In this document: in pieces, positions 1-7,965 of the stretch | Layout: every line of letters starts with the position of its first letter | Position numbering within the stretch: position 1 is the first letter of the stretch | NCBI GenBank assembly: GCA_001313065.1 | Contig: BBFD01000050.1 | Span: 1 to 17,947, forward strand | Direction of reading: 5' to 3' | Source of the DNA: Silvimonas sp. JCM 19000 | GTDB lineage: Bacteria > Pseudomonadota > Gammaproteobacteria > Burkholderiales > Chitinibacteraceae | DNA: 17,947 bases | Notes under the pieces: model-generated | What the model was told of the DNA's origin: nothing | Seen by the model: only the letters and a program-made list of their open reading frames with translations | Database searches by the model: none | Made by a program: the position numbers and the translations under genes

Positions 1-15
1 CCGCTGGCCGATTAA
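1..15 (+). CDS. possible C-terminal tail of an upstream gene (partial)
   Basis: Frame 1 reads Pro-Leu-Ala-Asp and then a TAA stop at 13-15. A strong intrinsic terminator begins 30 bp later, which fits a + strand gene ending here. Four codons cannot identify a product. RNase PH (rph) often precedes rdgB in betaproteobacteria, but nothing here shows that. Confidence 0.2.
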   Translation, partial: PLAD

Positions 16-45
16 GCCGCCCCGCCTGGTGACACCCGCCCCGAT

Positions 46-86
46 AAAGCGCGAAAATGCCGCCTGCGGCTTTCGCGCTTTTTTTT
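46..86 (+). terminator. intrinsic terminator upstream of rdgB
   Basis: An 11-bp perfect stem (AAAGCGCGAAA at 46-56 with TTTCGCGCTTT at 71-81) is extended by an inner 5-bp stem (GCCGC 59-63 with GCGGC 66-70, loop CT), leaving a two-base bulge. A run of eight T follows (79-86). This is a textbook rho-independent terminator for the transcript entering from the left. The T run may be overcalled like others in this window. It ends 35 bp before the rdgB start, so rdgB needs its own promoter in that gap or read-through; I see no convincing -35/-10 pair. Confidence 0.85.
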
Positions 87-121
87 CCTTTCGGCCCCGC
101 CACACTGGATTCATCCCACCT

Positions 122-730
122 ATGCAACGCATCGTTCTCGCCAGCAATAACGCGGGCAAAGTCCGTGAATTCCAACGTTTGTTCGCACCGCTCGAACTCG
201 AGATCGTGCCGCAAGGCGAACTCGGCGTGCCCGAGGCCGAAGAACCGTATTTCACCTTTATCGAAAACGCGCTGACCAAGGCGCGCCACGCCGCGCGCAT
301 CACCGGCTTGCCCGCGCTGGCCGACGATTCCGGCATTTGCGTGGCGGCGTTGGGCGGCGCGCCCGGCGTGTTGTCGGCGCGTTATGCCGGCGAACCCAAA
401 TCCGATGCGGCTAATAACAAAAAAGTGCTGGCCGATATGCCGGGCAGTCCGATCGGCGAGCCTGGTATTACGCCGCGCTGGTGCTGGTGCGCCACGCCGA
501 CGATCCGCAACCGGTGATCGCCGACGGCAGCCTGCATGGCGTGCTGCTGAATGCGCCGCGCGGCGAAGGCGGCTTTGGTTACGACCCGCTGTTTTATATT
601 CCCGAACTCGATCGCACCGTGGCCCAGTTGTCCGTCGATGAAAAAAGGCCCCATCTCGCATCGAGGCAGGGCCTTGGCCGTGCTGATTGAAAAAAAATTG
701 CGTCAGGAAGGTTTTTTAAGCGATGAGTGA
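122..730 (+). CDS. rdgB: RdgB/HAM1 XTP/dITP pyrophosphatase, with two apparent frameshifts
   Basis: This cytosolic nucleotide-pool cleaner hydrolyses dITP, XTP and ITP to the monophosphates, keeping deaminated purines out of DNA. The first segment has the family N-terminus (residues 2-13 IVLASNNAGKVR), then FIENALTKARHAA and ADDSGICV; the distal segment has GGFGYDPLFYIPE and SHRGRALAVL. The frame breaks twice. One base is missing near 439-446, where restoring a G gives DMAGQSDRRAWYYAALVLVRH. One extra A lies in the A6 run at 641-646, where A5 gives VDEKGPISHRGRA. An A8 run at 690-697 probably adds an extra Lys. The corrected length is about 200 aa, normal for the family. The 3' end overlaps the next start by 8 bp as written; if the T6 run at 712-717 were T5, the gene would end at a TAA just before that ATG. 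The start at 122 fits the conserved N-terminus but has no clear Shine-Dalgarno. Confidence 0.9.
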
Positions 731-944
731 TGAAAAGCGTTGGGCGATTTATCGGCGCGATGATGGCAGCGTGGTGTCGTGCACCGAGAAAGTGAAGGTG
801 ATGAACGAAAACCTCGATGAAATCGCTCAGCAAATGCAGGATGCGCTCGAAGACGGGCTGTTGATGGAAGTCTCCGAGAACCAGATGCGCGAACTCCTGC
901 ACCAGATGGTCGACCGGCTGGCCAACCCGTGGGCGGGCCGCTGA
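723..944 (+). CDS. conserved small protein, 73 aa, function unknown
   Basis: This is an intact ORF starting MSDEKRWAIYRRDDGSVVSC and ending NPWAGR. I know of no assigned function. It is hydrophilic with no signal peptide or membrane segment, so it is probably cytosolic. Residues 1-25 look like a short beta-rich segment, and residues 28-68 look helical and acidic (LDEIAQQMQDALEDGLLMEV). An AGGAAGG sequence at 705-711 serves as ribosome binding site with 11-bp spacing; a shorter true T run at 712-717 would bring it closer. It overlaps the rdgB stop and is followed 23 bp later by the metallophosphoesterase start, so it probably sits in one transcript with both. Codon use matches its neighbours. 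Confidence 0.75.
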   Translation: MSDEKRWAIYRRDDGSVVSCTEKVKVMNENLDEIAQQMQDALEDGLLMEVSENQMRELLHQMVDRLANPWAGR

Positions 945-967
945 CTGTCGTCCGGCAGGAGGCAAAC

Positions 968-1712
968 ATGAAGTTCGCACTGGTTTCGGATATCCACGGC
1001 AATCTGCCGGCGCTGGAAGCCGTGTTGCGCGACGTGCACCGGCGCGGCGTCAGCACGGTGGTTAACCTGGGCGATAGTTTGTCCGGTCCGCTCTGGCCGC
1101 TGGAAACCGCAGAATTTTTTGATGCGCCAGCCGTGGATCCATCTGGCGGGCAATCATGAGCGCCAGTTGCTGGATTTTGATCCGGCCCGGCGGGGCCCGT
1201 CTGATGTCTATGCCCATAGCCAACTTAACGCCGCAGTATTGAAGTGGATGGCGGGCTTGCCGCAGACCGCAAGGCTGGGACCGCAAGTGTTGCTCTGCCA
1301 CGGCACGCCAGACAGCGATCTGCATTATTTGCTGGAAACAGTCGAACCGGGCGGCGTGCGCCTGGCAACTGCGGCCGAAATCACAGCGCGGCTCGGCGAC
1401 ACCGACGCGCGTCTGATCGCTTGTGGCCATACCCATGTGCCACGGGTGGTCAGCACAGCAAGCGGCCAGCTGATTGTTAACCCGGGCAGCGTGGGCTTGC
1501 CCGCGTATGACGACGACCAGCCGCATTTTCATCTGATTGAAAACGGCAGCCCGCATGCGCGCTATGCCATCTGCGAATGTATCGATAAAGCCTGGCACGC
1601 CGAATTACTGGCGGTGCCGTATGACCACGCCAAAGCGGCGGCCGCTGCCAGCGCGCGTAATCGTCCCGACTGGGCGCACGCCTTGCTGACCGGCTATATG
1701 CCGCCGCTGTGA
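968..1712 (+). CDS. metallophosphoesterase (YfcE/calcineurin-like family), one apparent frameshift
   Basis: The product should be a cytosolic dimetal phosphoesterase. Motifs appear in family order: SDIHGN (residues 7-12), NLGDS (about 34-38), AGNHE (about 60-64), LLCHGTPDSD in mid-protein and ACGHTHVPR with NPGSVGLP near the end. These supply the Asp, His and Asn metal ligands and the catalytic His. The frame breaks inside a T6 run at 1115-1120; T5 gives a continuous 247-aa protein through FLMRQPWIHLAGNHE. The ATG at 968 has a strong AGGAGG 5 bp upstream, and the first motif starts at residue 7, so this start is secure. The substrate cannot be read from sequence; relatives act on phosphodiesters or dinucleotide polyphosphates. 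It lies 23 bp after the 73-aa gene. Confidence 0.85.
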
Positions 1713-1772
1713 TCGCGCTGGAATCCTCCGCCCCTCTTTCACCCGCTGTACCGCAAAAGCAGAACCCGCCCC

Positions 1773-2968
1773 ATGCAATCCATTTCGATGCCCGTTTCCA
1801 GCAGCACCTGGCAGATGACCGCGCTGCCGCCGTTAGCGCTGTATATCCACTTTCCGTGGTGCGTTAAAAAAAATGCCCGTACTGCGATTTCAATTCGCAC
1901 ACGTTGCGCGAAGGCGTGCCGGAGGCGCAATACATCGACGCGCTATTACGCGATCTGGAAACCTGTCTGCCGCTGACCTGGGGTCGCCAGGTCAGCACCA
2001 TTTTTATGGGCGGCGGCACGCCCAGCCTGTTCTCGGCAGAAGCAATGGAGCAATTGCTGGCAGGCATCCGGGCGCGCGTACGCTTGCAGCCTGATGCTGA
2101 AATCACCATGGAAGCCAACCCCGGCACGTTTGAGGCGGACAAATTCGCCGGATATCGCGCTGCCGGCATCAACCGGCTTTCGATCGGCATCCAGAGCTTT
2201 AATGCGGGCCATCTGCAGGCATTGGGCCGCATCCATAACGATGACGAAGCCCATAAGGCCATCGAAATCGCCAAGCGTCATTTCGATAACTTCAACCTCG
2301 ACATCATGTATGCGCTGCCGCAGCAAACGCTGGCGCAAGCGCTCAGCGATATCGATACCGCCATTGCCGCGGGCCCCACGCATTTATCGGCCTACCACTT
2401 AACGCTGGAACCCAACACGCTGTTCCATCGCTATCCCCCGGCCTTGCCCGACGACGACACCGCCGCCGATATGCAGGAAGCCATCGAGCAGCATCTGGCT
2501 AACGCCGGCTTTGAACATTACGAGACCAGCGCCTTTTGCCGCCCGGGCCGCCAGGCTAAACACAACCTTAATTACTGGAAATTTGGCGATTACATCGGCA
2601 TCGGCGCGGGCGCGCACGGCAAGATCAGTTTTCACGATCGCATCATTCGCCAGATGCGCTACAAGCAGCCCGGCGAATATCTGGCGCAAATGGCCGCGGG
2701 CAACGCAGTGCAAACCGAAGAACAAGTGACGCTGGAGCAACTGCCATTTGAGTTCATGCTCAACGCGCTGCGCCTGGTGGATGGCTTTGATCTGGATCTG
2801 TTTACCCAACGCACCGGCCTGCCGTTAACGCGCGTGATCCACGAAATCGAACGCGCCACGGCGGATGGCTTGCTGGAGCGCGACCCCAACGACCTCCACC
2901 GCATCCGCCCCACCCTGCGTGGCCAGCGTTTTCTCAATACCTTGCTGGAGCGCTTCCTACCCGATTGA
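1773..2968 (+). CDS. hemW: HemW-type radical SAM protein, one apparent frameshift inside the Fe-S motif
   Basis: HemW (formerly the oxygen-independent coproporphyrinogen oxidase-like protein) is a radical SAM heme chaperone of the cytosol. The sequence shows ALYIHFPWC followed after frame correction by VKKCPYCDFNSH, giving the CX3CX2C cluster-binding cysteines (C30, C34, C37 from this start). It continues with FMGGGTPSLF, EANPGTFE, GINRLSIGIQSF, LGRIHN and the C-terminal HemN domain (HNLNYWKFGDYIGIGAGAHGK). An A8 run at 1866-1873 shifts the frame; A6 gives exactly Val-Lys-Lys-Cys and a 397-aa protein, the normal size. ATGs at 1773, 1788 and 1815 are all possible and none has a good Shine-Dalgarno. 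CPYCDF without a further Cys immediately after favours HemW over HemN. Confidence 0.9.
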
Positions 2969-3040
2969 GCGCAGCGCTGGCGTGCCCAAACGCGCGTTTC
3001 CGTGGCAGGATAAGCCGTCATCCACACGGACCACGTCTTT

Positions 3041-3757
3041 ATGCGCACGCTAGGCCTTCTGGGCGGTATGAGTTGGGAATCCACGGTCAGCTATTACCAG
3101 ACCATCAATCGCATTGTCGGCCAGCGCCTGGGCGGTGTGCACAGTGCGCGACTGCTGCTGCACTCGGTGGATTTTGCCGAGATCGAAGCCTTGCAGCGCG
3201 CTGGCGCATGGGATGAAGCGGGCGCGTTGCTGGCGGCGGCCGCCGTCAAACTGCAAGCGGCCGGTGCCGAAGGCCTGGTGATTTGCGCCAACACCATGCA
3301 CAAAGTGGCGCCGATCATCGAAGCCGCCATCGATATCCCGCTGTTGCATATCGCCGATTGCACCGCCGCCGCCGTGGCGCAAGCCGGGCTGGTCAAACTG
3401 GGTTTGCTGGGCACGCGCTATACGATGGAACAGGATTTTCTGCACAAGCCATTGCGCGAAAATGGCCTGCAGATTCTGGTGCCGGATGAAGACGGCCGCG
3501 ATGTCGTGCATCGCATCATCTATGACGAGCTGGTCAAAGGCATCGTCGAGCCCACCTCGCGCGCTATCTATCAACAAGAGATCGCCACGCTGACTTTGCA
3601 AGGCGCGGAAGGCATCATCCTCGGCTGCACCGAAATCGGTTTGTTGCTGACTCAGGCCGATAGCGCGCTACCGCTGTTTGATACCGCGCAGCTGCACGCC
3701 GAATACGCCGCGCGCTGGATGTTGCGTGAAGTCAGCGGGCCCACCGCGCTGGCATAG
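3041..3757 (+). CDS. aspartate/glutamate racemase family protein (YgeA-like)
   Basis: The 238-aa intact ORF aligns without gaps to my memory of the first ~90 residues of E. coli YgeA (LGLLGGMSWEST, LLHSVDFAEIE, AGAEGLVICANTMHKVAP) and keeps LGTRYTMEQDF and ILGCTEIGLLL. The family is a PLP-independent amino-acid racemase using two facing acid/base residues. The C-terminal one is Cys196 (GCTEI). In the N-terminal site, residue 83 between Cys82 and Asn84 is Ala, where YgeA has Thr83 and classical aspartate racemases have Cys. Specificity therefore cannot be assumed. The protein is cytosolic. The start at 3041 matches the family N-terminus, with no clear ribosome binding site. It follows hemW by 72 bp. 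Confidence 0.85.
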   Translation: MRTLGLLGGMSWESTVSYYQTINRIVGQRLGGVHSARLLLHSVDFAEIEALQRAGAWDEAGALLAAAAVKLQAAGAEGLVICANTMHKVAPIIEAAIDIPLLHIADCTAAAVAQAGLVKLGLLGTRYTMEQDFLHKPLRENGLQILVPDEDGRDVVHRIIYDELVKGIVEPTSRAIYQQEIATLTLQGAEGIILGCTEIGLLLTQADSALPLFDTAQLHAEYAARWMLREVSGPTALA

Positions 3758-3782
3758 CCAGCAGGCGTTTCCATCCATGCCG

Positions 3783-3804
3783 AGCGGCAGGTAAACTGCC
3801 CGCT
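3783..3804 (+). terminator. weak hairpin between racemase and ridA
   Basis: AGCGGCAG at 3783-3790 pairs with CTGCCCGCT at 3796-3804 around a GTAAA loop, with one bulged C; a third G in the left arm would make the stem perfect. Only a broken T tract follows (TTGCCTTT), so this is at best a weak terminator or attenuator. Confidence 0.3.
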
Positions 3805-3847
3805 TGCCTTTCCACCTCGCAATCCTAACGACTGAGCCGGAGCCCCC

Positions 3848-4231
3848 ATGAGCAAGACCATCATCCATAGCGACGCCGCCCCCAAAGCCGTCGGCCCGTA
3901 TTCGCAAGCCGTGCGCGTGGGCGATACCGTGTATTTGTCGGGCCAGATCGGGCTGGACCCGGTCAGCAATGTGCTGGTCGAGGGCTTTGAAGCGCAAGCG
4001 CATCAAGTGTTCAAAAACCTGCGCGCAGTGGCGCAAGCGGCCGGTGGCGATTTGTCCGATATCGTCAAACTGGGCGTGTTTGTCACCGACCTGGCCAACT
4101 TTGCCCGCCTTAACGAAATCATGACCGAGTATTTCAGCGAGCCCTTCCCCGCCCGCGCCGCCATCCAGGCCGCCGCATTGCCCAAAGGCGCTGTGGTAGA
4201 AGCCGATGCCGTGCTGGTGCTCAGCCGTTAA
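3848..4231 (+). CDS. ridA: RidA family 2-iminobutanoate/2-iminopropanoate deaminase
   Basis: The 127-aa intact ORF has the normal length of RidA (YjgF/YER057c/UK114). It hydrolyses reactive enamine/imine intermediates released by PLP enzymes such as threonine dehydratase, as a cytosolic trimer. Diagnostic segments are [13 protein letters not shown] (residues 10-22, including active-site Tyr18), LSGQIGLDP (30-38), [15 protein letters not shown] (52-66), KLGVFVTDL (74-82) and [22 protein letters not shown] (101-122), with Arg103 as the carboxylate-binding arginine and Glu119 in the pocket. A GGAG sequence lies about 6 bp before the ATG. It sits 90 bp after the racemase and 32 bp before the CoA-binding gene, probably in one transcript with the latter. 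Confidence 0.93.
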   Translation: MSKTIIHSDAAPKAVGPYSQAVRVGDTVYLSGQIGLDPVSNVLVEGFEAQAHQVFKNLRAVAQAAGGDLSDIVKLGVFVTDLANFARLNEIMTEYFSEPFPARAAIQAAALPKGAVVEADAVLVLSR

Positions 4232-4263
4232 TTTGCCGCGTTAACTCATCCCCGGAGCCCACC

Positions 4264-4677
4264 ATGTTCCGCAATCCGTCCGATGCCGAAATCCGCGCGC
4301 TGTTGCAGCGCGTGCGCCGTATTGCCGTGGTGGGTCTGTCGCCCAAGCCCGATCGCCCCAGCTATGGCGTGTCGCAAGTAATGCAACGCGCGGGTTATCA
4401 GATTGTGCCGGTGCGGCCGCTGGTGGCCGAGGTACTGGGCGAGAAAGCGTACCCCGATCTGGCCAGCATTCCCGGCCCGGTGGATCTGGTTAACGTGTTC
4501 CGGCGCGCCGAAGAAATCGACGCGGTGGTGGACGAAGCCATCGCCATCAAGGCCCCGGCGATCTGGATCCAGCTGGGCATTGTTAACGAAGCCGCGGCGC
4601 AACGCGCCCAGGATGCCGGGCTGGTGGTGGTGATGGATCGGTGTATCAAGATCGACTATGCCCGGCTGCTTGCCTAG
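4264..4677 (+). CDS. CoA-binding domain protein (YccU-like)
   Basis: The 137-aa intact ORF is a stand-alone CoA-binding domain, a Rossmann-like fold also found at the N-terminus of succinyl-CoA synthetase alpha. Visible segments are RIAVVGLSPKPDRPSYGVSQ (residues 19-38, nucleotide/CoA loop), GYQIVPVRP, GEKAYPDLASIPGPVDLVNVFRR and IWIQLGIVNEAAAQRAQDAG, ending VVMDRCIKIDYARLL. It is cytosolic with no membrane segment; the molecular function of YccU-type proteins is not established. CCCCGGAG lies 9 bp before the ATG. It starts 32 bp after ridA, so co-transcription is likely. A 67-bp gap without a clear terminator separates it from dapF. Confidence 0.88.
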   Translation: MFRNPSDAEIRALLQRVRRIAVVGLSPKPDRPSYGVSQVMQRAGYQIVPVRPLVAEVLGEKAYPDLASIPGPVDLVNVFRRAEEIDAVVDEAIAIKAPAIWIQLGIVNEAAAQRAQDAGLVVVMDRCIKIDYARLLA

Positions 4678-4744
4678 CCGTCGCGCGCAAGACACGGCAT
4701 AGTCCATACAGATTGTTCTTATTTTCAGGCGACGTTACCCAGCC

Positions 4745-5575
4745 ATGACGCTTTCGTTTACCAAAATGCAGGGCCTCGGCAACGACTTTATCGTGCTCGA
4801 TGGCATCAACCAGCCGTTTACGCTCACCCCGGAGCAAATCCGGCAGCTGGGCGATCGCCATTTTGGCATCGGCTTTGACCAGCTTTTGCTGGTGGAAAAG
4901 CCAACCGACCCGGCCCATGATTTCCGCTATCGCATCTTTAATAACGACGGTGGCGAAGTGGAGCAATGCGGCAACGGCGCGCGCTGTTTTGTGCGTTATG
5001 TCACCGAGCGCGGCCTGACCGACAAAACCGAAATTTCGGTGGAAGTGGCCACCGGCATCATCAAGCCCAGGCTGGAGGCCAATGGCCTGGTTACCGTCGA
5101 TATGGGCGAACCGCGCTTTGCCCCGCGCCAGATTCCGTTTGTGGCCGACGAAGACCAGATCGAACATCCGCTGCAAGTGGGCGACGAAACCGTCAGCGTC
5201 AGCGTGGTGTCGATGGGCAACCCGCATGCAGTGCAAGTGCTGGCCGATATCGACGATGGCGTGGTCGAACGCCAGGGCCCGTTGATTGAATACCACCCGC
5301 GGTTTCCGGCGCGCGTTAACGCCGGCTTTATGCAGATTCTGTCGCGCAATGCCGTGCGTTTGCGGGTGTATGAACGCGGTGTGGGCGAAACCATCGCGTG
5401 CGGCACTGGCGCTTGCGCGGCGGTGGTGAGCGGTATCCGCCGTGGGCTGCTGGATGCAACCGTCACCGTCACCACTCGCGGCGGCAACGTCGATATCACC
5501 TGGCGCGGCCCCGGCCAGCCGGTGCTGATGACCGGCTCGGCCGTCACGGTTTTCCAGGGCACTGTAGAAATCTGA
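4745..5575 (+). CDS. dapF: diaminopimelate epimerase DapF
   Basis: This cytosolic, PLP-independent epimerase converts LL- to meso-diaminopimelate for lysine and peptidoglycan synthesis. The 276-aa intact ORF has the usual length. It opens with [16 protein letters not shown], carries the first catalytic cysteine as Cys75 in EQCGNGARC and the second as Cys219 in [10 protein letters not shown], and keeps FRIFN-type (YRIFNNDG) and MGNPHAV segments. The two halves form the usual pseudo-symmetric fold. The start at 4745 matches the family N-terminus; the Shine-Dalgarno is weak. It heads a dapF-DUF484-xerC unit (39 bp to the next gene), an arrangement also known in gammaproteobacteria. Confidence 0.96.
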   Translation: MTLSFTKMQGLGNDFIVLDGINQPFTLTPEQIRQLGDRHFGIGFDQLLLVEKPTDPAHDFRYRIFNNDGGEVEQCGNGARCFVRYVTERGLTDKTEISVEVATGIIKPRLEANGLVTVDMGEPRFAPRQIPFVADEDQIEHPLQVGDETVSVSVVSMGNPHAVQVLADIDDGVVERQGPLIEYHPRFPARVNAGFMQILSRNAVRLRVYERGVGETIACGTGACAAVVSGIRRGLLDATVTVTTRGGNVDITWRGPGQPVLMTGSAVTVFQGTVEI

Positions 5576-5614
5576 ACAAGCGCCCCAGCGCGCAGACCTA
5601 ACCAGGAACACACC

Positions 5615-6309
5615 ATGCAAGCGCATGAGGTAATGACGTGGTTGCAAAGCAACCCGGGTTTTTTTGATGATTACGCCGACGAAGTCGCCGATATTTTTTT
5701 GTGCCGCACAGCCACCATGGCCAGGCGGTCTCGCTGGCCGAGCGCCAGTTGCAAACGCTGCGCGACAAAAAAAACCGCGCGCTGGAAGTACGTCTGGGCG
5801 AGCTGCTGCAATTTGGTGAAGAAAACGACGTCATCTCGGACATGCTGCATGGCCTGACGGTAAGCCTGATGCAGGCCGATGACCTCGGCAGCATTATCGG
5901 CACGCTGGAATACCATCTGAAAGAACGCTTTCTGGTGCCGCATGTGGCATTACGTTTGTGGCTGCCCACGTCCGACCGCCATCTGCGCGAATTTGCCCCG
6001 GTGGCCGAAGCCGTGCACAAGCTGGCCGCCAATCTGGTGTCGCCGTATTGCGGCCCGTATGTGACGGATGAAGTGACGGCCTGGTTTGAAGACGAAGGCG
6101 TCGAGTTGCGTTCGTTTGCGCTGTTTGCGCTTAAAACCGGCGAAGAACCGTTCGGCATTATGGTGATGGCCAGCCCGGACGCCGAGCGCTTTTACCCCGA
6201 TATGGGCACGCTGTATTTGCAGCGCCTGTCCGAGCTGGTGTCCGCCGCAGTGCGCCGCGTGGTACCGCACACCGCGCCGGTCAGCACCACGCTGCCCGTG
6301 GCCGAATAA
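5615..6309 (+). CDS. DUF484 family protein, one apparent frameshift
   Basis: DUF484 proteins have a GAF-like fold, no established biochemical role, and typically sit between dapF and xerC. The N-terminal helix reads VMTWLQSNPGFFDDYADEVADIF and continues after correction as VPHSHHGQAVSLAERQLQTLRDK, then a coiled-coil-like stretch (NRALEVRLGELLQFGEENDVI) and the GAF-like core to the end. A T7 run at 5694-5700 breaks the frame; T5 joins the halves into about 230 aa. An A8 run at 5767-5774 gives an extra Lys where the family usually has LRDKNRALE, again as if A5 had grown by three. It ends 5 bp before the xerC ATG, so the two are translationally close. It is cytosolic by sequence. Confidence 0.85.
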
Positions 6310-6314
6310 GCAGC

Positions 6315-7203
6315 ATGCACGCCGATCTGCTGGCCCGCTTTGATCGCTACCTGAGCGGTGAACGCGGCGCCAGTGCGCACACGCGCCAGGCGTATGCGCG
6401 CGATTTGCAGTTGCTGATCGAACTGGCGGGCGAGCGCGAGCTATCCAAGCTCGGCCCGCTGGAAATCCGCGCCTTTGTGCGGCAATTGGCGTCGCGCAAT
6501 CTGTCCGCTTATACGATAGGCCGCGCGCTATCGGCGTGGCGTACGTTCTTCAAGCTGATGACGCGCGATCTGGGATGGGCCGCCAATCCGGCCGCCAGCG
6601 TACGCTCACCCAAAAAAGCGCCAGCGCCTGCCCAAAACCATGAGCACCGACAGCGCCGCCGGTTTGCTCGACCATCTGCCCGACGACGACACAATTTCAG
6701 CGCGCGACAAGGCCATTTGCGAGCTGGCGTATTCCTCGGGCTTGCGGGTGTCGGAGCTGGTGAGCATCAGCTTGCCGGATCTGGACTTGCGCAGCGGCCT
6801 GGCCCGCGTAACCGGCAAGGGCAATAAAACCCGCCAGGTGCCCATCGGCAGCAAAGCAATCGAGGCGCTGCAGCACTGGCTGAGCTATCGCGGGCTATGG
6901 GCGTCGCCCGATTGCACCACCGTGTTTGTCAGCAAGCTGGGTAAAGGTCTGACCACCCGCGCCGTGCGCGCGCGACTTAAAACGTGGGAAGAACGGCTGG
7001 GGCTGACCGAACCGTTATTCCCGCACAAACTACGCCACAGTTGCGCCACCCATTTGCTGCAAAGCTCGGGCGATCTGCGCGCGGTGCAGGAATTGCTGGG
7101 GCACCAGAATCTATCGACCACCCAGGTCTATACGCATCTGGACTGGCAAGTGCTGGCCAAAACCTACGACAGCACCCACCCGCGCGCCAAACGCAAACCG
7201 TAG
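6315..7203 (+). CDS. xerC: tyrosine recombinase XerC, one apparent frameshift
   Basis: XerC with XerD resolves chromosome dimers at dif. The N-terminal core-binding SAM-like domain spans residues 1-88 (SAHTRQAYARDL, AWRTFFKLM). After correction the catalytic domain has Arg144 (SGLRVSEL), Lys168 (TGKGNKTR), His237 and Arg240 (HKLRHSCATH), His263 (GHQNLSTT) and nucleophile Tyr272 (QVYTH), the complete set. The frame breaks in an A6 run at 6612-6617; A5 gives SPKKRQRLPKTMS and a 295-aa protein, essentially the length of E. coli XerC. Position after dapF and DUF484 supports XerC over XerD. The ribosome binding site is weak and the start lies 5 bp after the DUF484 stop. It is convergent with the next gene, whose stop lies 48 bp away. 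Confidence 0.92.
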
Positions 7204-7251
7204 CCACCCAAGGCAACGTTGCTCAAATTTGCGTCGAACCCGGCGCAGCCA

Positions 7252-7965
7252 TCAAACCACATCAAAGAAAAAAAACAGCTGCACCAGTCGCCCATCCTGC
7301 ATGGTCGAGCCAAACACATTGCTCAGCGAGTGATAGTAATCGCCGCGATACGTCACCAGCCGGTTGGATTGCATCGGCAGCTCAGCGGTGGGCGTCCACG
7401 TGGCGCGGCGGGCGGCCAGTTCGTTAAACGGCTGGCTGCGGTCGTTGGATAAGCAGCGCGCATGGAAATCGGCCAGCCCCGCGTAGCCCGCTGCGGCCAG
7501 TTCACTATCCAGCGGGCGCTTTTGCCAGCCGGTTTCCTGATGCCGCCAGAACATGGTGCCGCCATGGCAATGCTCGGGCGCGTTCAGATACAGCACGGCG
7601 GCGTAGCAGCGGCTGCCATCTTCGGCTTCGTTATCGATGTGGATATCGGTGCGCGCTTCCGATTCCGCAAAGCTGACTCGAAACGCACCGTTATCCGGCG
7701 ACGACCATTTGACGGTGCGGCCCAGCACATTGGCCAACAACTGCATGGTGGCTTCGGCCGGCTGGCCTTCGGTTTGCACGCCAGGATAGTTTTGCCCGGC
7801 ATAAACCTGGGCATGGAATTCTTGCGCCAGCGCGTGTTCACGCCATGCCACGGGGTCCGCCATGACGTTATCAATCACATGCAGATCGCGCTCGGCCACA
7901 AACTGCGCCAGCTGTGCGTCATCCATATCGGCTTTTAAATCAGCCGCCGACAAGGTGGTCTCCAC
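7252..7965 (-). CDS. DUF6445-type 2OG-Fe(II) oxygenase-like protein
   Basis: The 237-codon open frame shows an iron-binding pattern of the double-stranded beta-helix oxygenases: an HxD pair in RTDIHIDNEAEDG (residues ~109-121), CYAAVLYLNAPEHCHGGTMFW, and a distal His in YRGDYYHSLSNVFG near the C-terminus followed by GRLVQLFFF. This resembles DUF6445, and the substrate is unknown. No signal peptide is visible, so it is probably cytosolic. The only in-frame start near the 5' end is a GTG at 7965 without a Shine-Dalgarno, overlapping the TPR frame by 31 bp; the next ATG is about 13 codons in. It may instead be the C-terminal half of a fusion with the TPR segment. An A8 run (+ strand 7268-7275) gives Leu-Phe4-Asp where three Phe may be true. 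Confidence 0.7.
   Translation of the reverse strand: METTLSAADLKADMDDAQLAQFVAERDLHVIDNVMADPVAWREHALAQEFHAQVYAGQNYPGVQTEGQPAEATMQLLANVLGRTVKWSSPDNGAFRVSFAESEARTDIHIDNEAEDGSRCYAAVLYLNAPEHCHGGTMFWRHQETGWQKRPLDSELAAAGYAGLADFHARCLSNDRSQPFNELAARRATWTPTAELPMQSNRLVTYRGDYYHSLSNVFGSTMQDGRLVQLFFFFDVV

Noticed and set aside
7212..7221. GCAACGTTGC palindrome between xerC and the convergent gene
   Set aside because: Ten bases with no loop and no T tract; too short to support a terminator or binding site.
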